This document shows positions 33,535 to 42,644 of a DNA stretch of 64,000 nucleotides, piece after piece (position 1 is the first letter of the stretch; each line of letters begins with the position of its first letter). A program made the position numbers and the translations under genes. Under the pieces are notes generated by a model. It was given only the letters and a program-made list of their open reading frames with translations. It had not been told where the DNA came from and did no database searches. Source of the stretch: Bacillota bacterium (lineage in GTDB: Bacteria > Bacillota > Clostridia > Lachnospirales > Lachnospiraceae); the NCBI GenBank assembly GCA_023413555.1, contig JAEZPG010000035.1, forward strand, positions 1-64,000. Reading direction: 5' to 3'.

Positions 33535-36297
33535 TTATACATATTCATCTATATATTGTTCAAATTCTTCCATAGACATTAATACTTTACGTGGCTTTGT
33601 GCCTTCTTCTTCACCAACTACACCTGCCTCACAAAGCTGGTCCATTATTCTAGCTGCACGGTTGAAGCCAATCTTAAATACTCTTTGTAGCATCCCAATA
33701 CTTGCTTTATCTTTTTCAATAATGAACTTACCGCATTCTACAAAATATTCATCTACTTCATTATCTTTTCCAGAAGAAGAAACCTCAGTATTAACACTTG
33801 TAATTTTAATTTCTAACTCAGGATTTATTTCTTTGCTATCATTTTGAGAAGATAAGAACTCTACTACTGAGCTAACTTCTTTGTCAGATACAAAGGCACC
33901 CTGAATACGTACCGGTTTGGGATATCCGGAAGGGAAGAACAACATATCTCCTTTTCCTAACAACTTTTCAGCCCCAGAGCTATCTAATATAGTTCTGGAA
34001 TCTATAGCAGAGGATACGGAGAAAGCAATTCTGGATGGAATATTTGCTTTAATTAAACCAGTAATTACATTTACACTAGGACGCTGTGTTGCAATGATCA
34101 AATGTAAGCCGGCAGCACGAGCCATCTGTGCCAAACGACAAATAGCATCTTCAACTTCACCTGGAGCAACCATCATTAAATCTGCAAGCTCATCAATAAT
34201 AATAACAATTTGCGACATCTTCTGATAATTATCATCACTGTTTTTGCCTACAGTAGCAATCTTCTTGTTATATCCTTTAATGTCTCTAACTCCCAAATCA
34301 GCAAATTTCTTATACCGATCCGTCATTTCAGCAACTGCCCAGTTGAGGGCTGCACTGGCTTTCTTCGGGTCAGTAACCACTGGAATCAGAAGATGTGGAA
34401 TTCCATTATATACGCTTAACTCAACAACTTTAGGATCCACCATGATCAGCTTCACGTCATCCGGATTGGCTTTGTACAAAATACTCATTATTAGCGTATT
34501 AATACAGACTGATTTACCAGAACCAGTTGCACCAGCGATAAGTAAATGTGGCATTTTGGCAATGTCTGTAACAACAGTCTGTCCACCAATATCTTTACCA
34601 ACTGCAAATGCAATATCCGATTGATGATTTTTGAATTCTTCACTTTCAATTAGTTCTCTAAAAGTAACCATACTGTTTACTTTATTAGGAACTTCAATTC
34701 CAACAGCAGCTTTTCCAGGTATTGGAGCTTCAATTCTGACATCTGCAGCTGCCAGATTCAGCTTAATATCATCAGCTAGATTAGTAATACGACTAACCTT
34801 AACTCCCTGCTCCGGTTGTAATTCATACCTGGTAACAGCAGGCCCACAGCTGACATTCGTAATCGTTACCTTTACCCCAAAGCTTTCCAGAGTGGTCTGC
34901 AGCTTCATGGCAGTTTCTTTAAGTTCACGATCAGAGACGCCTTTATTACTACCCTTTGGTCTTGTTAGTAGATTAATAGACGGAAAAACGTATTCCTTCT
35001 TAGCAACTTCATGTTCAATATGAATGTCTAAGGCTTCTACAGATGATTCTTTCGTAGCCTGTTTCTCAGAGTGTTCCTTATAATATAAGGAATTACCATC
35101 TTCTCTACTGTTTCCAGAGGTTACACTAGCACGCTCTAATTCCTCAGCAACATGCATACTCTCTGCAGTTTTCAAATTAGACTCTGAGAATGAATTAGTA
35201 ACAGGAATATCAATAGAATCTTTGAACAAACTAAATGGATCTGTTTGAGCTTGTACATCATCAAATTCAATAGATTCTTCAAACCCACTTAGAGAACTAT
35301 CCTCTTCCTGAAAAGAAGGATTGGCAAATTTATTACGTAGTTCTGATTCATATACCTCTTCCTCTTTTGAAAACGGCACTGTTGTACTAGCCTCTGAAGG
35401 ATTTGCACGTTCAATAAGAAAATCTGGAATAATACCTTTCTTTGCTTTCTTCTCTTCAGCCTTTTTCATTGCTTTATCAGCCCTAGGTTCCCGTTGGAAG
35501 GTATAAGTCTTTGCCTTTCTTCTTGGGTTAGTTCCTACATTTAAAAAGGGTTGTTCTGATTCTTCCCTATAAGTATCATAGTGCTCTTCTTCGTACTCTA
35601 ATTCTTCCCGTCGCCTTTCTTTCAATTCAAGAATACGATTATGACTACTTCTTCCAATGGAAGTAAATAAGTAAAATTCCGTAATAAACATTGATAAAAT
35701 AACTAATAAAGCGATGATTACTACATAAGCACCTATTTTACCGACAAAATGACAAAGGGAGGTACTAATGGTGCTACCGATAATTCCACCACCACTTAAG
35801 GTATTAGCGCAATCACCATAAGCTTCAATAATCTTGGATAACTTGGTTTGTGGATCAGCGATTAACTGCAATAACCCACATAAAACCACAAAAATACTAT
35901 ACACACTGATAATTTTTCTCTTTACGACTTTATTTCCACGATTAGATATACCAAAAGCAACACTAAAAAATAAGATAAAAGGAAATAAATAAGCTAAAAA
36001 TCCCATTAATCCAAAGGTAACACTATTTACGGTATTACTTAATGAGCCGCCCAGATTCAAATTACTTAGTATAAGTAATATCGAGAATACAGCGGTAACG
36101 ATAAGCATAATTTCATCAACAAATGGATTAGGTTGTTTTTTTCTACCTGACTTTCCTGGCGATTGTCGGACTTGTCTTGATGCATTTGATGATTTAGTTG
36201 AAGCATTTCCTCTGGCTGATGTTTTGCTTTTTGATTTAGTGCCAGGTGAGCTGCGACTCGGGCTCTTCTTTTTTGATCGAACACTACTTTGAGCCAT
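33535..36297 (-). CDS. spoIIIE: DNA translocase FtsK/SpoIIIE
   Basis: The 920-residue protein is a membrane-anchored hexameric DNA pump acting at division or sporulation septa. The first 45 residues are basic and low-complexity (KKKSPSRSSPGTKSKSKTS). Several membrane helices follow (about 60-225), then a long acidic linker to about 460, then the motor with Walker A GATGSGKS, Walker B IVIIIDELADLMM and RPSVNVITG. The last 65 residues are the DNA-reading gamma winged-helix (GMLQRVFKIGFNRAARIMDQL). AAGGAGG precedes the ATG at 36297. tepA lies upstream, as in B. subtilis. FtsK and SpoIIIE cannot be separated by sequence alone. Confidence 0.95.
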   Translation of the reverse strand: MAQSSVRSKKKSPSRSSPGTKSKSKTSARGNASTKSSNASRQVRQSPGKSGRKKQPNPFVDEIMLIVTAVFSILLILSNLNLGGSLSNTVNSVTFGLMGFLAYLFPFILFFSVAFGISNRGNKVVKRKIISVYSIFVVLCGLLQLIADPQTKLSKIIEAYGDCANTLSGGGIIGSTISTSLCHFVGKIGAYVVIIALLVILSMFITEFYLFTSIGRSSHNRILELKERRREELEYEEEHYDTYREESEQPFLNVGTNPRRKAKTYTFQREPRADKAMKKAEEKKAKKGIIPDFLIERANPSEASTTVPFSKEEEVYESELRNKFANPSFQEEDSSLSGFEESIEFDDVQAQTDPFSLFKDSIDIPVTNSFSESNLKTAESMHVAEELERASVTSGNSREDGNSLYYKEHSEKQATKESSVEALDIHIEHEVAKKEYVFPSINLLTRPKGSNKGVSDRELKETAMKLQTTLESFGVKVTITNVSCGPAVTRYELQPEQGVKVSRITNLADDIKLNLAAADVRIEAPIPGKAAVGIEVPNKVNSMVTFRELIESEEFKNHQSDIAFAVGKDIGGQTVVTDIAKMPHLLIAGATGSGKSVCINTLIMSILYKANPDDVKLIMVDPKVVELSVYNGIPHLLIPVVTDPKKASAALNWAVAEMTDRYKKFADLGVRDIKGYNKKIATVGKNSDDNYQKMSQIVIIIDELADLMMVAPGEVEDAICRLAQMARAAGLHLIIATQRPSVNVITGLIKANIPSRIAFSVSSAIDSRTILDSSGAEKLLGKGDMLFFPSGYPKPVRIQGAFVSDKEVSSVVEFLSSQNDSKEINPELEIKITSVNTEVSSSGKDNEVDEYFVECGKFIIEKDKASIGMLQRVFKIGFNRAARIMDQLCEAGVVGEEEGTKPRKVLMSMEEFEQYIDEYV

Positions 36298-36351
36298 CCG
36301 ATAACCCTCCTTACTGTTTCTTTATGATTGTTTCCTATTCAATTCTTAATA

Positions 36352-36388
36352 CGTCATGCATGACGATGTCTTTCAGTGATGATCACTG
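36352..36388. repeat. Two short perfect palindromes in the spoIIIE leader
   Basis: CGTCATGCATGACG (36352-36365) is a perfect 14-base palindrome, and CAGTGAT-G-ATCACTG (36374-36388) a perfect 15-base one, 8 bases apart. They lie 55-91 bases upstream of the spoIIIE start and downstream of its promoter. They could be operator sites or small leader hairpins. Confidence 0.6.
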
Positions 36389-36403
36389 GTGGTAAGCACA
36401 CAC

Positions 36404-36444
36404 AAATAGATTCATACGGATAATACTCCGTTATGAATCTATTT
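36404..36444. repeat. Long inverted repeat just after the spoIIIE promoter
   Basis: AAATAGATTCAT pairs with ATGAATCTATTT, with an inner CGGA/TCCG stem. The hairpin would form at the very 5' end of the spoIIIE transcript. It could also end tepA transcripts, but no T-run follows on the minus strand. Confidence 0.65.
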
Positions 36445-36446
36445 AT

Positions 36447-36475
36447 ATTATACCTTTATTTTTTTAAGGATGCAA
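36447..36475 (-). promoter_or_regulatory. Promoter upstream of spoIIIE
   Basis: TTGCAT (36470-36475) and a perfect TATAAT (36447-36452) are 17 bases apart. The implied leader to the ATG at 36297 is about 140 bases and contains three inverted repeats. Confidence 0.6.
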
Positions 36476-36512
36476 CAGTTTAAAGGGAGCTTTTCGAACA
36501 TTCTTTCGATGA

Positions 36513-37316
36513 TTATCTGCTTTTCTTGGCCTCTTCAATCATCTCATTTAATTTCTTTAGAGCTTTGTCGATTCCACCAACTTCATCTATCATGCCATGT
36601 AAAACAGCATCACGTCCTACCAAAATGGAGCCCACATCCTTTACTAGTTGTTTTGTATTCAGCATTAGTTTTTTTACTTCGTTATACTCGATTTTAGAAT
36701 GATCTACGATAAAAGATAGAATCCTATCCTGGATTTTCTCAATGTATTCATAGGTTTGTGTAACACCAATTACGGTGCCATTCATTCTTACAGGATGCAC
36801 AATCATAGTAGCAGTTGGCACAATAAAGCTATATTGTGTTGAAACTGCAAGGGGAACTCCAATGGAATGACTTCCTCCAAGCACTAAGGAGACAGTTGGT
36901 TTACTAAGGGAGGCTATCATTTCTGCTATTGCCAAACCAGCTTCTACATCGCCACCTACCGTATTTAACAGTAATAGCAGACCATCTATTTCATCACTAT
37001 CCTCAATAGAAGCCAATTGTGGCAATACATGCTCATACTTTGTAGTCTTATTCTGTTGTGGTAGACATTCATGACCTTCAATCTCACCAATAATAGTCAA
37101 CAAATGGATTTTTAATTTTTTACTATTTTTATCCAATGTAATTTGCCCATAATCAGTAATTCTATCATCTTTTATCTTTTGAGTATCCTGTTTGTTTTTC
37201 TCCCCTTCTGGAGAAAATCTTTGATGCGGATTCTGATTGGTACCAGTATCTTGTGACTTGCTATTGTTTGATTCCTTTGTCTTCGTATCCATATCATCAT
37301 TATCTAATTGATTCAT
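36513..37316 (-). CDS. tepA: ClpP-family protease TepA
   Basis: The 267-residue protein has an extended, polar N-terminus (about 60 residues) and then a ClpP/SppA crotonase-like fold. The likely nucleophile is Ser151 in GGSHSIGVP and the general base His174 in MIVHPVRM. LLLNTVGGDVEAGLAIAEMI is the family core. B. subtilis TepA (YmfB), located beside spoIIIE as here, is cytoplasmic and has been linked to protein export and, in spores, to SASP turnover. GAAGGTG lies 4 bases before the ATG at 37316. Confidence 0.85.
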   Translation of the reverse strand: MNQLDNDDMDTKTKESNNSKSQDTGTNQNPHQRFSPEGEKNKQDTQKIKDDRITDYGQITLDKNSKKLKIHLLTIIGEIEGHECLPQQNKTTKYEHVLPQLASIEDSDEIDGLLLLLNTVGGDVEAGLAIAEMIASLSKPTVSLVLGGSHSIGVPLAVSTQYSFIVPTATMIVHPVRMNGTVIGVTQTYEYIEKIQDRILSFIVDHSKIEYNEVKKLMLNTKQLVKDVGSILVGRDAVLHGMIDEVGGIDKALKKLNEMIEEAKKSR

Positions 37317-37451
37317 AATTCACCTTCTCTAATAAATAGTCGTAATTTAGTATGCGAAGATGTTGTAAATTTATTCTTCTCTTTTATGCTGAAACATAAG
37401 AGCTTTTTTGCAATTACAGAACATTACGATATATTCGAAGCACCAATTAAA

Positions 37452-37486
37452 AAGCTGTATCTGAATTCAAGACTCAAATACAGCTT
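37452..37486 (-). terminator. Terminator of metY
   Basis: AAGCTGTAT and ATACAGCTT pair around an inner TGA/TCA stem; the minus strand continues TTTAATTGG. It lies 7 bases past the metY stop. Confidence 0.75.
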
Positions 37487-37493
37487 AATGTCA

Positions 37494-38771
37494 CTATTTA
37501 ATTATTTCTAAAGCCTGTTTTATATCATTTAGAATATCCTCTATATACTCAATTCCAATGGACATTCTTATCATATCAGCACCCACACCACATTCTTCCA
37601 ACTGTTCATCAGTCAGTTGTCTGTGAGTAGTACTTGCAGGATGAAGTACAGAGGTCCTAGCATCAGCCACGTGAACCACAATCGCTGCCAGTTTTAAGGA
37701 ATCCATAAATTTGGTAGCTGTTTTTCTCCCACCTTTTAGGCCGAAGCTTATTACTCCACTAGTACCATTAGGCATATATTTCTGTGCCAACTCATAATAA
37801 GGACTACTCTTTAAGCCAGGATAGTTTACCCAAGAAACTTGCTCACTTGTTTCGAGGAACTGTGCTACTTTTAAAGCATTTTCACAATGACGTTCCATTC
37901 TAAGAGGAAGGGTTTCCAAACCTATATTTAATAAAAATGCATTATTGGGTGAAGGTGTCATACCAAGATCACGCATGAGCTGTACTCGTGCCTTCTGAAT
38001 ATAGGCAGCTCTTCCCATTACTTTTGTATAAATAATACCATGATAGGATTCATCCGGCTCATTAAAGCTAGGAAATTTGTCAGCAGGCCACTCAAAGTTA
38101 CCACTATCAACAAGCACCCCACCTAAGGCAACTGCATGGCCATCCATATACTTGGAGGTAGAATGTACTACAATGTCTGCACCAAATTCAAATGGACGAC
38201 AATTGATAGGAGTAGCGAAGGTATTGTCGACAATCAGTGGAATATGATGTTTATGGGCAACATTGGCAAACATCTCAATATCAGCAACTACTAATGCTGG
38301 ATTAGCCAATGTCTCTGTAAAGATGCATTTTGTATTTTCTCTTACCAAACTATCCAGTTCACTTTCACTGATATCAGGAGATACTAACTCCACCTCAATA
38401 CCCAGTCTTTTAAAGGTAACAGTAAAGAGATTAACCGTTCCACCATAAATTGCACTGGATGAAATAACATGATCTCCTTCCCCACAAATATTCAGAATAG
38501 AAAGGGTAACTGCTGCCTGGCCAGAAGATGTACATAAAGCTCCTACACCACCTTCCAACTCTGCTATTTTCTGTTCTACATAATCAACAGTAGGATTTGC
38601 TAATCTTGTGTAGAAAAAACCATCTTCCTGAAGATCAAACAATTTGCCTACATGCTCGCTGGAGTCATATTTATATGTAGTGCTTTGGTAAATGGGAAGA
38701 ACTCTAGGCTCCCCATTCTTTGGCTGATATCCACCTTGGATACATGTTGTATTAATATGGTAGTTATTCAT
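37494..38771 (-). CDS. metY: O-acetylhomoserine aminocarboxypropyltransferase (MetY type)
   Basis: This 425-residue PLP enzyme of the Cys/Met metabolism family makes homocysteine from O-acetylhomoserine and sulfide. The PLP lysine is in VVHSTSKYMDGH; SSGQAAVTLSIL binds the phosphate. The insertion near residue 240 (FPSFNEPDESYHG) and length of about 425 are typical of MetY rather than MetB or MetC. The start is set at 38771 (MNNYHIN), 6 bases after AAAGGGTG; an in-frame GTG three codons upstream lacks a site. No SAM riboswitch or T-box is present: only 37 bases separate it from the M16 peptidase gene upstream. Confidence 0.92.
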   Translation of the reverse strand: MNNYHINTTCIQGGYQPKNGEPRVLPIYQSTTYKYDSSEHVGKLFDLQEDGFFYTRLANPTVDYVEQKIAELEGGVGALCTSSGQAAVTLSILNICGEGDHVISSSAIYGGTVNLFTVTFKRLGIEVELVSPDISESELDSLVRENTKCIFTETLANPALVVADIEMFANVAHKHHIPLIVDNTFATPINCRPFEFGADIVVHSTSKYMDGHAVALGGVLVDSGNFEWPADKFPSFNEPDESYHGIIYTKVMGRAAYIQKARVQLMRDLGMTPSPNNAFLLNIGLETLPLRMERHCENALKVAQFLETSEQVSWVNYPGLKSSPYYELAQKYMPNGTSGVISFGLKGGRKTATKFMDSLKLAAIVVHVADARTSVLHPASTTHRQLTDEQLEECGVGADMIRMSIGIEYIEDILNDIKQALEIIK

Positions 38772-38808
38772 CTCTTTCACCCTTTCATAATCTTAGCTAT
38801 AGTTTCTT

Positions 38809-40086
38809 CTATTGTATTTTATTATACTTCTTCCAACTTGTTTCAATATGTTCTTTCTCTGTGCCACCAATATTTCCAATAAGACACATGCTAAAATGTT
38901 CTATGGTGAAATATTTATTTATAAAGGCATTGGCCTCATCTATGGTAATCTTATTCACTTGTTCCATAATCTCTGAGATAGACTCAATTGGTTCATGATA
39001 TAGTAGTGCTTTGCCATTACTATTCATCCTATTTCGACTACTTTCATTACTTATAATAAATTCCGTATTCATCTGCTCTTTTACACGGCTTAATTCTTCC
39101 TGCCGAATTCCTTCTTTTTTAAATGCCTCTATTATCTCTATGATAGTTTCAAACACTTTATAGGCATTGGAAGGATTTAAAGTAATATCAATCTGAAAGA
39201 GGCCTGCTTTGTTATATGGACTAGCATAAGAAAATAGAGAATAAGCTAGGCCTAATTCTTCTCTTACCTTTTGGAAGAGAAGCGAACTATCACTGCCTCC
39301 AAAAATAGAATTTACAACGGCCATAATATATTTTTCATTTGAATTTGAACTAACTGAATCAAAAGCAAGATTCATATGGACCTGTTCAATATCTTTATTT
39401 CTGGTGACAAAAGTCTTATGAAAATCAGGTGTAGTAAAAACGGAAGGATGATTGGTGTTTAGGATACCACCAAAACAATGTTCCAATGTCTCCATAACAC
39501 TCACTTCATCATAATGGCCGGCAATGGAAATTACCATATTTTCTGCCACATAGTATTGTTTCATAAAATCAATGATGTCGGCTCTTGTAAATCTTTCTAC
39601 ATTTTTTTTAGTACCAGAAATAATAAACCCTAGAGGATGTTTTTTCCAAACTTCCTTTTGTAGGAGCTCATGAACCAAATCATCCGGGGAGTCATCGTAC
39701 ATATCGATTTCCTCCAGTATAACACCCTTTTCCTTTTCCAAATCTGCTTCAGAAATCAAGGAATTGCACAACATATCGCTGATTAACTCTATTGCACTAT
39801 TTATATGATAATCTAATGTAGTGATATAGTAGGAGGTACATTCCTTACTTGTATAGGCATTAAGATTGCCTCCCAACATAGCACAATCATCTGCCAACTT
39901 CTTCGCACTACGATTTTTAGTCCCTTTAAATAACATATGCTCAATAACATGGGCGATACCATTGTTTTTCTTTGTTTCATTTGCAGAACCAACTCTTACC
40001 CAAACACCCAGAGAGACACTTCTTAAGTAATTCATATCTTCAAATACTACAGTTATCCCATTACTTAACTTCTTAATGCGAACCAT
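38809..40086 (-). CDS. M16 family zinc peptidase (YmxG/MlpA-like)
   Basis: The 425-residue insulinase-family protein has the inverted zinc motif HVIEH at residues 46-50, with the downstream EKGVILEEIDMYDD carrying the third ligand region, and a second inactive-type domain in the C-terminal half. It belongs to the processing-peptidase-like group that follows pnp in B. subtilis (mlpA/ymxG), the same neighbourhood as here. Its substrate is unknown. The ATG at 40086 has AAAGG 11 bases upstream, a slightly long spacing. Confidence 0.92.
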   Translation of the reverse strand: MVRIKKLSNGITVVFEDMNYLRSVSLGVWVRVGSANETKKNNGIAHVIEHMLFKGTKNRSAKKLADDCAMLGGNLNAYTSKECTSYYITTLDYHINSAIELISDMLCNSLISEADLEKEKGVILEEIDMYDDSPDDLVHELLQKEVWKKHPLGFIISGTKKNVERFTRADIIDFMKQYYVAENMVISIAGHYDEVSVMETLEHCFGGILNTNHPSVFTTPDFHKTFVTRNKDIEQVHMNLAFDSVSSNSNEKYIMAVVNSIFGGSDSSLLFQKVREELGLAYSLFSYASPYNKAGLFQIDITLNPSNAYKVFETIIEIIEAFKKEGIRQEELSRVKEQMNTEFIISNESSRNRMNSNGKALLYHEPIESISEIMEQVNKITIDEANAFINKYFTIEHFSMCLIGNIGGTEKEHIETSWKKYNKIQ

Positions 40087-40117
40087 ATATTACAATACCT
40101 TTCTTTACGCTAAAAAT

Positions 40118-40155
40118 CCTTAGGAATGTATGGCCACCGTCATATATTCCTAAGG
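40118..40155 (-). terminator. Terminator of pnp
   Basis: CCTTAGGAAT and ATTCCTAAGG pair with a further TATG/CATA stem inside. TTTTT follows on the minus strand. It lies 16 bases past the pnp stop. Confidence 0.85.
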
Positions 40156-40171
40156 AAATAGATTGCTCTAG

Positions 40172-42259
40172 CTATTTAACATCTTTCATACTAAAGGTAA
40201 ATCTACCCATCTTATCTTTACCTAAGCAAACTACTTTTACTATATCACCTAAGGTTAATACATCCTCAACTCTATTGATTCTATCTTTAGAAATCTTAGA
40301 AATGTGAACCATTCCTTCTTTGCCTGGTGCAAATTCTACAAAAGCTCCGAAATCCTTAATACTAACAACTTTACCTTCGAAAATCTGACCTTCTTCAAAA
40401 TCAGTAACAATGGTCTTGATAAGTCGAACAGCTTCATCGATCATATCTCCATCCGTACCACATACAGAAACGGCTCCATCGTCTGTAATATCAATCTTAA
40501 CACCAGTTGTATCAATAATTGCATTAATTGTTTTGCCGCGTTGACCAACCACATCACCAATCTTAGTTGGGTCAATTTGAACCTGAACTATCTTAGGAGC
40601 ATATTGGCCAACTTCTTTTCTTGGTTCATTGATAGCAGGTTTAATAACCTCGTCTAAGATATAGATTCTGGCTTCTCTTGTTCTTTTGATTGCTTCTTCA
40701 ATAATCTGACGTGTTAGACCGTGAATCTTTATATCCATCTGAATTGCTGTAATACCTTCATGAGTACCTGCAACTTTAAAGTCCATATCACCAAAGAAGT
40801 CTTCAAGACCTTGAATGTCAGTTAATACAAGATAATCATCATCAGTATCTCCAGTAACCAAACCACAAGAAATACCAGCTACAGGTTTTTTAATTGGAAC
40901 GCCAGCAGCCATTAAAGATAAGGTAGATGCACAGATACTTGCCTGAGAAGTTGACCCATTAGACTCTAAGGTCTCAGAAACAGTACGAATTGCATATGGA
41001 AACTCTTCTTCGGATGGAAGTACTGGAACCAATGCTCTCTCTGCTAATGCACCATGTCCAATTTCACGACGTCCAGGTCCTCTCGATGGTTTTGTCTCAC
41101 CAACAGAGTAGCTTGGGAAGTTATAATGATGCATATATCTTTTTGAAGTTTCAGCTTCATCTAAACCATCTAACCTTTGAGCTTCTGATAAAGGAGCTAA
41201 AGTAGTAATGGTTAAAATCTGAGTTTGACCTCTTGTAAACATACCTGAACCATGAACCCTAGGAAGTAAATCAACTTCAGCTGCAAGTTTTCTAATTTCA
41301 TTGATTTGTCGTCCATCAGGACGTTTATGATCCTTTAGTATCATCTTTCTTACAGTTTTTTTCTGATATTTATAAACTGCCTCATCAATATAAGGAATCC
41401 AGTCTTCATTTACATCAGCAAAATGCTCTTCCAGTTTATCCTTAATTTTACGAATATTCTCTTCTCTTACTTGTTTAACATCAGTAAACACAGCATCTTC
41501 CATCTGCTCTGGAGTAATAAAAGCCATCATATCATCAAATAAATCTTGAGGAATCTCACAGCTCTCATAGGAATGCTTTGGCTTACCTACTTCAGCAACA
41601 ATCTGATCAATAAACATAATCACTTGTTGGTTAACTTCATGTGCAGCAAAAATGGCATCAATCATCTTTGCTTCAGGCACTTCGTTAGCTCCTGCTTCAA
41701 TCATAATAACTTTATCTTTGGTAGAAGCTACAGTTAACTGTAAATCTGATTCAGCCTTTTGCTCTGCGTTTGGATTAAAAACAAATTGTCCATTTACTAA
41801 ACCAACCTGAGTAGTAGCACATGGCCCATCAAATGGAATATCAGAAATAGCAGTCGCAATAGCAGAACCTAACATAGCAGTAAGCTCTGGACTGCAATCA
41901 GGATCAACACTCATTACTAGGTTATTTAAGGTAACATCGTTGCGATAATCTTTAGGGAATAAAGGTCTCATAGGACGATCAATAACGCGGGAAGTTAAAA
42001 TTGCATTTTCACTTGCCTTACCTTCTCTTTTATTAAATCCTCCAGGGATCTTACCAACAGCGTATAATTTCTCCTCATATTCAACGCTTAAAGGAAAGAA
42101 ATCAATTCCTTCACGTGGTTTCTCAGAAGCTGTTGCAGTAGATAACACAACAGTATCTCCATAGTGCATAAACGCAGCACCATTAGCCTGAGCAGCCACA
42201 CGTCCCACTTCAACAGTAAGTGTTCTCCCAGCTAATTCCATCGAAAAACTTTTGTACAT
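40172..42259 (-). CDS. pnp: Polyribonucleotide nucleotidyltransferase (PNPase)
   Basis: PNPase (695 residues) degrades RNA 3' to 5' with phosphate and works with RNase Y in mRNA decay. Two RNase PH domains flank a helical linker; the second carries GHGALAERALVPVLP and SNGSTSQASICASTL. A KH domain (VGQRGKTINAIIDTTG) and an S1 domain (DFGAFVEFAPGKEGMVHIS) close the protein. The start is set at 42259 (MYKSFSM), 8 bases after AAAGGAG. Unlike the common order, rpsO is not immediately upstream; a structured leader is. Confidence 0.98.
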   Translation of the reverse strand: MYKSFSMELAGRTLTVEVGRVAAQANGAAFMHYGDTVVLSTATASEKPREGIDFFPLSVEYEEKLYAVGKIPGGFNKREGKASENAILTSRVIDRPMRPLFPKDYRNDVTLNNLVMSVDPDCSPELTAMLGSAIATAISDIPFDGPCATTQVGLVNGQFVFNPNAEQKAESDLQLTVASTKDKVIMIEAGANEVPEAKMIDAIFAAHEVNQQVIMFIDQIVAEVGKPKHSYESCEIPQDLFDDMMAFITPEQMEDAVFTDVKQVREENIRKIKDKLEEHFADVNEDWIPYIDEAVYKYQKKTVRKMILKDHKRPDGRQINEIRKLAAEVDLLPRVHGSGMFTRGQTQILTITTLAPLSEAQRLDGLDEAETSKRYMHHYNFPSYSVGETKPSRGPGRREIGHGALAERALVPVLPSEEEFPYAIRTVSETLESNGSTSQASICASTLSLMAAGVPIKKPVAGISCGLVTGDTDDDYLVLTDIQGLEDFFGDMDFKVAGTHEGITAIQMDIKIHGLTRQIIEEAIKRTREARIYILDEVIKPAINEPRKEVGQYAPKIVQVQIDPTKIGDVVGQRGKTINAIIDTTGVKIDITDDGAVSVCGTDGDMIDEAVRLIKTIVTDFEEGQIFEGKVVSIKDFGAFVEFAPGKEGMVHISKISKDRINRVEDVLTLGDIVKVVCLGKDKMGRFTFSMKDVK

Positions 42260-42287
42260 AATCAAATCTCCTTTATTTTATAATTCC

Positions 42288-42367
42288 TGTGGGAAGACCG
42301 AAACGTCTGAAAAAACCACTAACTCATAATGATTTTTTCAGAAGTCTCGGATATATAATTTCCCACA
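42288..42367 (-). promoter_or_regulatory. Long stem-loop in the pnp 5' leader
   Basis: An outer stem TGTGGGAA (42360-42367 on the minus strand) pairs with TTCCCACA (42288-42295), and inside it CCGAGAC-T-TCTGAAAAAA pairs with TTTTTTCAGA-C-GTTTCGG. The whole structure is 80 bases and ends about 12 bases before the ribosome site. In E. coli a long pnp leader hairpin is cut by RNase III and used for PNPase autoregulation; this one could do the same. Confidence 0.65.
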
Positions 42368-42591
42368 ACATCCATATTATGGATATAGTATGGATAGACT
42401 AAGTAATATATTGTCAGCCATTTGTATATTATATCACTATGAATTATTTTTTACTAGATATAAATTTGCTTATCACAAATTATTACATTATTAACTTAAT
42501 CCTCTAGAATAGATATTTTTGCTACAACAGGAAATCAAAATGACATATATTTATATTAATTTCCATATATTGTTTCACGTTAAACATTTAT
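42368..42591. other. AT-rich spacer upstream of the pnp leader
   Basis: Probable promoter region for pnp. A TATAAT is present around 42433-42438 on the minus strand, but no convincing -35 partner. No gene or RNA is visible. Confidence 0.4.
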
Positions 42592-42635
42592 AAAGCACCT
42601 TAGAAATAGTAGTAACCCTGTTTCTAAGGTGCTTT
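42592..42635 (-). terminator. Terminator of the aspartate aminotransferase gene
   Basis: AAAGCACCTTAGAAA pairs with TTTCTAAGGTGCTTT, a 15-bp perfect stem starting 9 bases past the stop. The tail on the minus strand (ATAAATG) is weakly T-rich. Confidence 0.75.
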
Positions 42636-42644
42636 CTTATACAT

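Noticed and set aside
38772..38808. Possible SAM riboswitch or T-box upstream of metY
   Set aside because: Only 37 bases separate metY from the M16 peptidase gene, too short for either element.
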